24,077 nt of DNA from Trichomonas tenax (lineage: Eukaryota > Parabasalia > Trichomonadida > Trichomonadidae), in NCBI GenBank assembly GCA_023091735.1, contig JALKBU010000802.1, positions 1 through 24,077 on the forward strand, written 5' to 3'. A program made the position numbers and the translations under genes. The notes below the pieces were generated by a model. The model made no database searches and was not told the origin of the DNA. It saw nothing but the letters and a program-made list of their open reading frames with translations. Positions 17,018 through 24,051 of this stretch are shown here, one piece after another (positions within the stretch are counted from its first letter, which is position 1; the number at the start of each line of letters is the position of its first letter).

Positions 17018-17758
17018 ATGAAAATCTTTACGTTGGTCCCACTTTCACCGTTAGTAATACGGTGTATATTGATACTTGTAAATGTAGTTGTCGCCATTCT
17101 ATGTATTACATTAACAGCTTTAGCAAAAGGAATGATTGCTGATGGACTTTGGGCTGATTATGCATTTTACTATCTTAAACCATTACTAAATGTGCAGATG
17201 AACATGACAGCAGTATTTTTGATTGTTGGTATTACAGGATCAATTAAATATAACAAATGTTGGGAAGGAGCTTATGCATTTATGTTATTTTTGCTTTCAA
17301 TAGTCCAAATATTATCGGCTTATTCAGCAAAGAATACAATTTTTGGTGCAAATGATAAACTTCTTAAATTTGCCACTTCATCACAAGGTGATCTTAAAAT
17401 AATAGCGGCAGATGCTCTATGTAGTGCAGATGTACTTTCATTTGAGCCAACAGAATGCGAATGTTGGGCAACCAAAGAAAATATTTCTGAATATCCACTT
17501 TGTAACAATAAGACATTCATATTTACATTCTACAACAAAGGCCTAAATGACTTCACGTGCAATTTGTTCCTTAAAGGCAATGATACTGTTTACCACGACG
17601 TTGGATTCAAAAACAAGATGAATAATCTTCTAAAGGGAAGTTTTCACAGTAAAATCAGTGCGTACACGATGTCATCAGCAGTTATATGCACAGTTTTTGC
17701 TATTTTCATGTTATTATTCGCAATATTTGTTGCAGATAATACACAGCTTTCCTCATAA
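17018..17758 (+). CDS. tetraspanin-like membrane protein
   Basis: 246 residues with four membrane segments at about 12-36, 62-78, 84-104 and 217-239, a short first loop and a large second loop (about 105-215), which is the tetraspanin plan. The large loop has cysteines at 135, 147, 149, 162 and 181; the usual CCG motif is replaced by CEC at 147-149 followed by Trp. Possible N-glycosylation sites are NIS (155), NKT (164) and NDT (188). Tetraspanins organise plasma-membrane and vesicle microdomains, and trichomonads have a family of them. The ATG is preceded by TCA and an AAAAGTGAC word lies 18 bases upstream (16992-17000). The divergent loop makes this a family call by topology rather than by motif. 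Confidence 0.65.
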   Translation: MKIFTLVPLSPLVIRCILILVNVVVAILCITLTALAKGMIADGLWADYAFYYLKPLLNVQMNMTAVFLIVGITGSIKYNKCWEGAYAFMLFLLSIVQILSAYSAKNTIFGANDKLLKFATSSQGDLKIIAADALCSADVLSFEPTECECWATKENISEYPLCNNKTFIFTFYNKGLNDFTCNLFLKGNDTVYHDVGFKNKMNNLLKGSFHSKISAYTMSSAVICTVFAIFMLLFAIFVADNTQLSS

Positions 17759-18118
17759 TATTAATTAGGTTTGATATGCCTTGGTATATATTATTTTGCG
17801 TACTTTTAAGTTCTATTTATAAATTTTTTTTATTTTTTCACTCAGTATTTAACCCATTGCTATAACTATGTCCAATGAAATCAAACATATATTCTTTCAT
17901 TCTTTAACATATATTAGATATTTTTTTTTTAAATTTTTTAATAGAATGTTTAACTGTTTGTATATAGACTTAAAATTCATATGGGAATTTTCAATATTAA
18001 GATTATGCGTTTTTAAAAATAAATTTTTTATAAATTTTCACAATAATAAATTTAAGCAAAAATAGATATAAGAACATAAAATGTGCGTCTATTTTAGTAT
18101 TTTTATTAAATAAAAGTA
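17759..18118. other. intergenic, very AT-rich
   Basis: Between the tetraspanin-like and ZIP genes. The 65-codon frame at 17868-18065 is mostly Phe, Lys, Asn and Ile from AT-rich sequence and is not credible as a gene. Confidence 0.5.
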
Positions 18119-18130
18119 TCATTTTTCACA
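18119..18130 (+). promoter_or_regulatory. initiator of the ZIP transporter gene
   Basis: TCATTTTT at 18119-18126 fits the trichomonad initiator TCA(Py)T(A/T), putting the transcription start at 18121 and giving a 10-nt leader before the ATG at 18131. Confidence 0.65.
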
Positions 18131-18925
18131 ATGATCAAATTTTTGGGTGGAATTTTGATCTTGATTCTCAACACAATTTTCTCGTTTATTCCTCTCTTCA
18201 ACCCTCCAACGAGTTGGGTATCACGTGCTGAGTCTGTTGCTGCAGGAGTTTTCCTTGGAGCTGGAATAGTTCATCTTTTTCCTGAAGCCATTTATTGTTT
18301 CGGCCTGATTTCTACGCCATATCCAATCATCATCTCGATCATCTCATATTTTCTCATGCTTTTAATAGAAAAATCAGTTGATGAAAAACAATTTCACGAC
18401 CACAATCATAACGGAGAAGAAGAGGATGAAGATGTTGAACTATATCAGGCAGGGTCAATATCTAAATCAACAATAATGTTCTATTTAGTTCTACAATTCC
18501 ATAGTTTCGTTGAATCGTTTGCTTTTGGTTTTCTTAAGTCCGAATCATCTTTACTCGCTCTGCTATTCGCTCTCATCGGTCACAAACCAGTTGAATGCTT
18601 CGTTCTCGGCCTTCAAATTTTGAATTCGAGGACTTCGAAGACAAACTATATCATACTGATGACAATCTTCGCAGGATTTTCTCCACTGATGATGCTTCTT
18701 TCTTCACTCTTTGCTCGTTCAACTGGTGAAATTTTCACTGGTGTTGTCACTTCGATCTCAGCAGGTGTGTTCTTCTATGTTGGATTCCACGAACTTGACG
18801 AGACGCTTGAGAAATGCAAGTTTTCTGATTCAAAGGTTAAACTGAGTCACGTTCTTTGGTTTATATTCGGTTTGTTCTGGATGGAAGGTTTCACTGTCCT
18901 CACTTCCGAACAGCATCGCGATTAA
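18131..18925 (+). CDS. ZIP-family zinc/metal transporter
   Basis: 264 residues with about eight membrane segments, as expected for SLC39/ZIP carriers that bring Zn2+ (or Fe2+/Mn2+) into the cytosol. The metal-site helices are clear: TM4 HSFVES with His124 and Glu128 (usual HSxxEG), TM5 GHKPVE with His151 and Glu155 (usual HExxE/HKxxE). A His/Asp/Glu-rich cytosolic loop (HDHNHNGEEEDED, 89-101) between TM3 and TM4 is typical of ZIPs and may sense metal. GIVHLFPEA (45-53) matches TM2. The ATG follows a good initiator by 10 bases. The metal cannot be fixed from sequence. Confidence 0.92.
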   Translation: MIKFLGGILILILNTIFSFIPLFNPPTSWVSRAESVAAGVFLGAGIVHLFPEAIYCFGLISTPYPIIISIISYFLMLLIEKSVDEKQFHDHNHNGEEEDEDVELYQAGSISKSTIMFYLVLQFHSFVESFAFGFLKSESSLLALLFALIGHKPVECFVLGLQILNSRTSKTNYIILMTIFAGFSPLMMLLSSLFARSTGEIFTGVVTSISAGVFFYVGFHELDETLEKCKFSDSKVKLSHVLWFIFGLFWMEGFTVLTSEQHRD

Positions 18926-19257
18926 CTCTATGTTTAGCATCACATTTCAAACATATATTAATAATATTTATGTAATGTCAAATAACACAAGACACAATCA
19001 ATTCACACAAATTTATCCATAGATATGAACTTATTTTTGAATTAGAAAGATAATTGAAAATGAATTTCAATATTATCGATTTTAACCATGAAGTATGATA
19101 TAGAAAATCTAGATTTCGGCTTTATATTCTGTTATTACTGTTCTAAATTATTTGTTTTAAAAACTTGTTTTTATATAAAAAAATTAAAGTCTAAAGCGGC
19201 CATACAGTACAAGGTCAAAACATCCAATTGTTATTTAATAAATATTTAGTATATAAT
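18926..19257. other. intergenic between convergent gene ends
   Basis: AT-rich 3' flanking sequence of the ZIP and TMEM147-like genes. No further feature seen. Confidence 0.5.
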
Positions 19258-20010
19258 TTACTTATCTTCTTTAAACTTCTTATGTGATGGCAATAATGTA
19301 GAGAAAAGATATAAAAACACAGAAGATCCCATGCGAAGGATGCTTGGCATGTATGATGGTAAGCATGAAAATCCATCAAGTGATCCAAATGCATTAGGAA
19401 GTCCTAATAATAATATCAAAAGTTGTGTGAACTTTGGAATGCTTTGTCCGAAGAATGTATAGCGGGAATCGATGGAGTTAGTGATATTGCGTGCGGCACC
19501 CCACAAGAAAAGATATGAGATTGCGCAAAATGCATAAATAAGATGGTTCAATTCGATTTCGTAAGAATGAGAGTTTGAGAGGATTGGGAAGAAAGAGATC
19601 GAAATGACTGAGAAAAGGGACCAGAAAAATGTAATTATCTTTGTGCCTTTGCGGAATTTTGTCGATAATGCTTGATGGAAAGCGATAAACTCGAATGATG
19701 TTTGGAGTAAATTGACGATGAACGTCTGGACAATGTGTCCTTCAACGGCTGGAGAAACTATAGCGATGTAGAAAATCTTTAATATACCAAAACCGAGGAA
19801 GAAGAAGATAGAGCGATTGAAAAACTTCTTGAGGTTGATCCAATCAATGCCGAGCCCAATATACGCAGCAAGGTATGGAATGAACGCTATAAAAAAGTAA
19901 ATTACGAGAGATAATAACATAATAATTTTTTTTATTGGTGGCCGCCTAATTTTTCTTGTCACGTTTTTATTATTTTTTCGTTGTTTTCTTAACATAGTGT
20001 ATGGATGCAT
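19258..20010 (-). CDS. TMEM147-like ER membrane protein
   Basis: 250 residues with about six to seven membrane segments after a basic N-terminus (RKIRRPPIKK, 19-28). The pattern follows animal TMEM147: FIPYLAAYIGLG near 43 (animal FPYFITYKCSG), LKIFYIAIVSPAVEGH at 77-92 (animal CKMLFLATFFPTWEGG), then a loop ALSTKFRKGTKI at 114-125 (animal MSRNAGKGEYKI) and the next helix ending FPIL. TMEM147 is a subunit of the ER translocon-associated BOS complex with nicalin and NOMO, assisting multi-pass protein insertion. The animal protein is about 224 residues and lacks the basic N-terminal extension. A second ATG at 19995-19993 could be the start. Stop reads TAAAT. Similarity is by eye and distant. 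Confidence 0.6.
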   Translation of the reverse strand: MHPYTMLRKQRKNNKNVTRKIRRPPIKKIIMLLSLVIYFFIAFIPYLAAYIGLGIDWINLKKFFNRSIFFFLGFGILKIFYIAIVSPAVEGHIVQTFIVNLLQTSFEFIAFHQALSTKFRKGTKIITFFWSLFSVISISFFPILSNSHSYEIELNHLIYAFCAISYLFLWGAARNITNSIDSRYTFFGQSIPKFTQLLILLLGLPNAFGSLDGFSCLPSYMPSILRMGSSVFLYLFSTLLPSHKKFKEDK

Positions 20011-20220
20011 AGGTATCTAGTTTTAAATTTATAACATACAGCAGGATATCTATCTTCACACACTGCTTGTTCATGTTTTTAGAGAATAATATAGCAAACC
20101 TAATTATTTTGCGATATTTAAAAACAATGGATTAAATATGAGTGTGGAGCTATTTTATATTGTGTTGGAAAGTCGTAGAATATTATGCGACTAAAACTTT
20201 TTAGTAAAGTGAGGGGGTAG
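20011..20220. other. intergenic, left edge of the element-like region
   Basis: Upstream of the TMEM147-like gene. AGTCG at 20171 and CGACT at 20188 form a short imperfect palindrome. The change to element-like sequence occurs by about 20220; no terminal inverted repeat was recognised at the edge. Confidence 0.35.
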
Positions 20221-20493
20221 TTGTCCGATTTTGTCATTCTAGATATAGAGGATGTATTCCAACATTGTGATGTATTAAATGCTGAAGAATATTTAAACGT
20301 TAAAACTAAATTAAAATATAAATATATTGGAAATGATGAAAGATGTAAAGATAAAGATAAAATTTATAGTATATGTTTTAATAATTGGAAGATTTTAGGT
20401 ATTAGAAAACATTTTAAAGAATATGGTAAATCAACTAAATTTTTCAATGGCGAACATCAAACTGAAATCATTGATGAAGGTGATGGATTGTAA
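20221..20493 (+). pseudogene. 5'-truncated ORF of the element-like region, unknown
   Basis: A 90-codon frame ending in TAA that contains no ATG at all; it opens after a TAG at 20218. Codon use is strongly A/T-ending (AAA, TAT, GAT, TTA), different from host genes such as eL21. The protein is charged, with many Lys, Asp and Tyr, and looks globular (LNVKTKLKYKYIGNDE, NWKILGIRKHFKEYG). Lacking a start at the very edge of the region, it is probably the C-terminal part of a cut gene. No family recognised. Confidence 0.5.
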
Positions 20494-20533
20494 ATTTTTA
20501 CAAAGTGTGATTTATTTTTTTAATTCTTAAGAA

Positions 20534-20752
20534 ATGAGCTCAGACCTTCAGTATGTCACAGTCAACAAATTAATTGAAACCCTCAATCCAATATTAGATG
20601 GGATAAAACAAGTTGATGTTTACTTTTGTGATTATGTTGAAAGTTTATATTATAAAGGAAAACATAATATTAAACTAATTGGTTTTGCATATGACGGTCA
20701 ATTAGTAGATAATGAAAAAATATGGGAAGTATTTTATCGTTCACGAAATTAA
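20534..20752 (+). CDS. small ORF of the element-like region, unknown
   Basis: 72 residues from a proper ATG, 40 bases after the preceding frame on the same strand. Coding-like, with an N-terminal helix (VNKLIETLNPILDGIK) and a beta-like second half (VDVYFCDYV, HNIKLIGFAYDGQLV). Its 3' third overlaps the minus-strand frame 20670-20834. No family recognised; the setting suggests a small element gene. Confidence 0.5.
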   Translation: MSSDLQYVTVNKLIETLNPILDGIKQVDVYFCDYVESLYYKGKHNIKLIGFAYDGQLVDNEKIWEVFYRSRN

Positions 20753-20834
20753 CAGCTTTCTTCCAAGTTTCCCATATACTTTTAACCCATCTTTTGACTT
20801 TATCCCACAGTTTCTTAAACACACCTGCTCCCAT
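20670..20834 (-). CDS. 54-residue basic amphipathic peptide ORF
   Basis: From ATG 20834 it begins MGAGVFKKLWDKVKRWVKSI, followed by WETWKKAVNFVND: an N-terminal Gly after Met (possible myristoylation) and a Trp/Lys-rich amphipathic helix of over 30 residues. The last 20 codons overlap the end of 20534-20752 and look less coding-like, so the natural C-terminus may be lost at a junction. Such helices occur in membrane-active proteins of adenovirus- and Polinton-like elements, but similarity is only in character. It shares a 64-base divergent spacer with 20899. Confidence 0.4.
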   Translation of the reverse strand: MGAGVFKKLWDKVKRWVKSIWETWKKAVNFVNDKILPIFFHYLLIDRHMQNQLV

Positions 20835-20898
20835 TATTTTTAACAAATTAAAAAATTGATTTTATGTTTCAATTATTATTTTTTTTAATTGTACATAA

Positions 20899-21054
20899 AT
20901 GACAACAAACTATTTAATCCCAAACACGAAACCAATAAATGACAACATGTTTCAATCATTCGAAAAGATTAATGAGGTCTTCGCTAAAAATGATGACAGG
21001 AGATATTATCGAGAACCGGAAAACTCATGTTTTGATAATGATGCCCCCTATGAA
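20899..21054 (+). pseudogene. ORF cut short by hairpin repeat, unknown
   Basis: From ATG 20899 the frame reads 52 coding-like codons (Asn-, Asp- and Tyr-rich: YLIPNTKPINDNMFQSFEKI) and then runs at base 21055 into the repeat that begins GTTAGTAATAAG and carries hairpin 1. The frame stays open to 21120 only by translating the hairpin, so the gene's own C-terminus has been lost. No family recognised. Confidence 0.5.
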
Positions 21055-21064
21055 GTTAGTAATA

Positions 21065-21110
21065 AGATGTTCGCATTCGACATGTCTTCGCCATGTCTCT
21101 GCGAACATCT
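21065..21110. repeat. double-stem hairpin 1
   Basis: Outer stem AGATGTTCGCA / TGCGAACATCT, inner stem GACATG / CATGTC, loop TCTTCGC. 46 nt. A run of T follows. Confidence 0.9.
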
Positions 21111-21298
21111 TTTTATATAATTACCTAAGTTCACGAATTATAAAAACAATATTTATTAATGATATATATTTTACACATCAGAGTTAGTTTTACAAATTAG
21201 GGTCCCCCATATAGAGAATAAATTTTTCGTTTCTTTCAAAATTAACGTTAAAATTAATTTTAAAACTCCTGACTTTATAGAATCTATAGTTAGTAATA

Positions 21299-21345
21299 AG
21301 ATGTTCGCATTCCTCGTGTCTTCGCCACGAGTTCTGCGAACATCT
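21299..21345. repeat. double-stem hairpin 2
   Basis: Same outer stem as hairpin 1; inner stem CTCGTG / CACGAG, loop TCTTCGC. 47 nt, followed by a run of T. Confidence 0.9.
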
Positions 21346-21741
21346 TTTTCTAAAATTCCCGAAATCACAAATTACAAAATGAGTAATTTATTAATGTTAA
21401 TATTTACGATAGAGTTAGTAGTACAAGTTAGGGTCCCCCATATAGAAAATAAAATTTTGAAATTGCTTACAAAATTAACGTTAAAATTGATTTTAAAACT
21501 TATGACTTTATAAAATGAAATCAGTTTTTAAAATAATTTATGACAAACTAACTAACTAACTAAGAAAAGAAAGCGAAAGGAAATGAGGGTAAGGAAATTT
21601 TGAAAATTAATTTTAGTGGTTATGAGAGAAATTTATTCAGAAATTTAAAAAAAAATAATTTATGACAAACTAACTAACTAACTAAGAAAAGAAAGCGAAA
21701 GGAATTTATGAAGTCAGAAATTTGAAAAATAATTTTAGTGG

Positions 21742-22032
21742 TTATTCTGCTTTCTTTTCTTCTTCCTGCTTCTTCTTTTCTTCCTCTTCTTTCTTCTTAG
21801 CTTCTTCTTCCTTCATTCTTTTTGTGATCCACCTCGGATTTTTCTGACGACCTGCAGCAAGTGCTGCTAATTGTTTTTCTGTACACTTACGTTTAGGTTT
21901 AACTTGTTTTTCCTCCGTTGCTCCTGTATCAACTTGTTCATTCTTTTTCGTCTTTCTTGTTTTCTGTGAAGTTTTGAGTTCATGAACACACACACAAATG
22001 AGCCCATCCCGCTGAGCAAGCTCAGCTTCGGG
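21742..22032 (-). pseudogene. Lys/Glu-rich protein with LAALAAGR motif, 5' end lost
   Basis: The frame has no ATG near its start: it opens after a TAG at 22033-22035, reads through a GC-rich hairpin, and becomes coding-like from about HELKTSQKTRKT (near 21984). Then comes CTEKQLAALAAGRQKNPRW, a motif shared by many small basic proteins of large DNA viruses and virus-like elements, and a C-terminal run of about 30 residues of Lys and Glu, probably a helix or charged tail. Stop TAA at 21742-21744 is followed by CCACTAAAATTA. A second copy of the C-terminus sits at the window's right end. It was probably a nucleic-acid-binding element protein; the true N-terminus is missing. Confidence 0.55.
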
Positions 22033-22064
22033 CTAGGATAAATGAGCCCAACCCACTCCGTGGG
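21996..22064. repeat. GC-rich double hairpin after AAATGAGCCCA repeats
   Basis: The word AAATGAGCCCA occurs at 21996-22006 and 22040-22050, each followed by a GC-rich hairpin. The first has outer AGCCC/GGGCT (22001-22005 / 22030-22034) and inner GCTGAGC/GCTCAGC (22011-22017 / 22020-22026). The second has CCCAC/GTGGG (22052-22056 / 22060-22064). It lies at the broken 5' end of the Lys-rich ORF. Confidence 0.75.
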
Positions 22065-22549
22065 TCGGTCTTATTCTTCTTAACCTGATTATATAACGGT
22101 TTTAAATCATTTGTGGAATTAGTTGATGTTTGAATATTGGGCTTCATTAACGTTAAATTTGAGTGAAATCGTTAATTATACTAGGTAACCAGATTACCAG
22201 GTAATACCAGGTAAAAAAAATTTAGGACAAGGATTTTTAGAAATGGCTTAAATCTACGAAAAGTTACTTTTTGGCGTTTATGTTGAAAATTTGATGAAAA
22301 TTAACGAAAAACAGTGATTTAGGGGTAAATCCTATGTGGAAATGAAGAAAAAGGGTTAAAATCGATGAAAAACAGTGATTTAGGGGCAAAAATGAAAGTG
22401 CACCGTGTGGATTTATTTTAAAATAAGTCACTTTTCAAAATTTGAGGATTTGCGGGAGTAAATAAGCAAAATTTGAGGATTTCCTGGAGTAAATTAGGGG
22501 TTGAAAAAGTGCACCGAGTGCACCGGGTCAAAAAAGTATAAAAAAAGGG
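22065..22549. repeat. non-coding stretch with short direct repeats
   Basis: No gene seen. GAAAAACAGTGATTTAGGGG occurs at 22306-22325 and 22367-22386 (61-base step). GTGCACCG occurs three times between 22397 and 22526. A 22-base word at 22273-22294 recurs exactly at 22681-22702. A small hairpin GGTAA/TTACC lies near 22186-22200 with a repeated CCAGGTAA. Confidence 0.7.
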
Positions 22550-22750
22550 TGACAACATGACATTTTGACAACATTTTATCGACAACAGGGGATAAATTGA
22601 CATTTTCGTATTAGAAACAGTTGGTTTGTTTGTAAAATCGAGTGAATTCATGAATTTTGATGTCAAGATGAGGATTTAGGGGCGTTTATGTTGAAAATTT
22701 GAGGATTTACGGTCATTTATACCGTTTGTTGTCAAAATGTCATGTTGTCA
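22550..22750. repeat. 201-bp unit bounded by 24-bp perfect inverted repeats
   Basis: 22550-22573 and 22727-22750 are exact reverse complements (TGACAACATGACATTTTGAC at the outer left end). The 153-base interior has no ORF. Size and structure fit a MITE or a long stem-loop; no target-site duplication is evident. Confidence 0.8.
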
Positions 22751-22791
22751 ATGTTTTCCATAACTCTTTATTGCACCTGGAGTTAGTAATA

Positions 22792-22838
22792 AGATGTTCG
22801 CACCCCTCGAGTCTTCGCCTCGAGTTCTGCGAACATCT
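22792..22838. repeat. double-stem hairpin 3
   Basis: Same outer stem as hairpin 1; inner stem CTCGAG / CTCGAG, loop TCTTCGC. 47 nt, followed by a run of T. Confidence 0.9.
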
Positions 22839-23180
22839 TTTTAAATAATTACCGAACTCACAAATTACAAAACGAGTAATTTATTAATACTAATATTTAC
22901 GATAGAGTTAGTTTTACAAGTTAGGGTCCCCCATATAGAAAATAAATTTTTGAATTTCTTACAAATTAACGTTAATTTTATTTTGGAATTTCTGACTTTA
23001 TAAAATGAAATCAGTTTTGAAAATAATTTATGACAAACTAACTAACTAAGAAAAGAAAGCTAAAGGATTTGGGGGTAAGGAAATTTTGAAAATTAATTTT
23101 AGTGGTTATGTGAGAAAATGTAATCAGTTTTGAAAATAATTTATGACAAACTAACTAACTAACTAAGAAAAGAAAGCGAA

Positions 23181-23206
23181 GGGCTTCGCCCACGCCCCAA
23201 AGGGCA
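23181..23206. mobile_element. 26-nt GC-rich double-hairpin insertion
   Basis: In the tandem unit here, AAAGAAAGCGAA and AGGAATTTATG are separated by 26 bases forming two hairpins, GGGC-TTC-GCCC and GCCC-caaa-GGGC. The sister unit near 21700 has the same flanks joined directly. This is what a short inserted double-hairpin element, or its clean loss from the other copy, would look like. Confidence 0.6.
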
Positions 23207-23385
23207 AGGAATTTATGAAATCAGTTTTTGAAAAATTAATTTTAGTGGTTATGAGAAAAACTTATTCAGAAATTTAAAAAATAATTTATGACTAACTAAC
23301 TAACTAAGAAAAGAAAGCGAAAAGAAATGAGGATAAGGAAATTTATGAGTTCAGTTTTTGAAAAATAATTTCAAAATAAACTTAT

Positions 23386-23661
23386 TTAATAAACCCTATA
23401 CCACGTGTAAACAGTAATGTAAGGAGGCATGTAATCAGTACCTGAACCAGTGTCGGCAGTGTTTCCGTAAACTGAATGAATGTGACTTCCTGCATGATCA
23501 ATGATTAAACCCGTGTTGTATTCTCTGGGATCTGATGAAATATCATATCGTGAAATTGTTTCTTTTCCTCCGTTACCACATCCGTAATAACCTCTATTAC
23601 TGATTAAATGAGTATGAGCTCCTGCTAATGATGTTGTACCCGAAAAGTAGTGATTGTGAGT
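23386..23661 (-). pseudogene. C-terminal fragment of a phage tail-collar-like protein
   Basis: 92 codons on the minus strand, from the edge of repeat block 3 to TAA (in TAAAT). It reads THNHYFSGTTSLAGAHTHLI, a GNGGKETISRY stretch, a HAGSHIHSVYG loop and ends DYMPPYITVYTWYRVY. The His-rich loops and the PPYITVYxWYR end match the protein at 5116-5496, but the middle differs, so the two are homologues and not recent copies. Upstream it is broken at 23660 by the GTTAGTAAT start of a repeat with hairpin 4; the N-terminal part (GSIY...GTW region) is not in the window. Confidence 0.7.
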
Positions 23662-24051
23662 TAGTAATTAGATGTTCGCATTCGTCACGACTGCGCCGTG
23701 ACTTCTGCGAACATCTATTTAAATATATATTTACAGAATTAGTTTTACAAGTTAGGGTCCCCCCATATAGAAAATAAATTTTTGAATTACTTACAAAACT
23801 AACGTTAATTTTATTTTGGAATTCCTGACTTTATAAAATGTATTCAGTTTTGAAAATAATTTATGACTAACTAAAAAAAGAAAGCGAAAGGATTTGGGAG
23901 GTAAGAAATTTTGAAAAATAATTTTAGTGAAAATGAGAGAAAATTTATTCAGAAATTAGAAAAAATAATTTATGACAAACTAACTAACTAACTAAGAAAA
24001 GATAGCGAAAGGATTTGGGAGGTAAGAAATTTTGAAAAATAATTTTAGTGG
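23660..24051. repeat. repeat block 3 (hairpin unit plus tandem units)
   Basis: It begins GTTAGTAATTAG with hairpin 4, then a shorter AT-rich part, GGGTCCCCCCATATAG (one extra C), GACTTTATA and two tandem units near 23858 and 23968. It ends at the stop codon of the second Lys-rich gene copy. Confidence 0.85.
23670..23716. repeat. double-stem hairpin 4
   Basis: Same outer stem as hairpin 1; inner stem GTCACG / CGTGAC and loop ACTGCGC, the most different of the four. 47 nt. Confidence 0.9.

Larger units (their letters stand above)
21055..21741. repeat. repeat block 1 (two hairpin units plus tandem units)
   Basis: It holds a short unit (21055-21289) and a longer one (21290-21741), each starting GTTAGTAATAAGATG with a hairpin, then an AT-rich part, GGGTCCCCCATATAG, an AACGTTA word and GACTTTATA. 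The longer unit goes on with two tandem copies of about 121 bases containing (CTAA)n, AAGAAAGCG and TTTTAGTGGTTAT. It ends at the stop codon of the minus-strand Lys-rich gene. Confidence 0.85.
22783..23385. repeat. repeat block 2 (hairpin unit plus tandem units)
   Basis: It begins GTTAGTAATAAGATG with hairpin 3, continues through the same AT-rich part, GGGTCCCCCATATAG and GACTTTATA as block 1, then three tandem copies of the (CTAA)n/AAGAAAGCG/TTTTAGTGGTTAT unit near 23026, 23138 and 23284. It ends at the stop codon of the minus-strand collar fragment. Confidence 0.85.

Noticed and set aside
17868..18065. 65-codon plus-strand frame rich in Phe, Lys and Asn
   Set aside because: Composition is that of translated AT-rich intergenic DNA.
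22418..22666. 82-codon minus-strand frame
   Set aside because: It runs across direct repeats and into one arm of the 24-bp inverted repeat; no coding character.
21065..23716. Possible CRISPR array from regularly seen hairpins
   Set aside because: Only four copies, irregular spacing of 0.2-1.5 kb, repeated flanks instead of unique spacers, and eukaryotic context.
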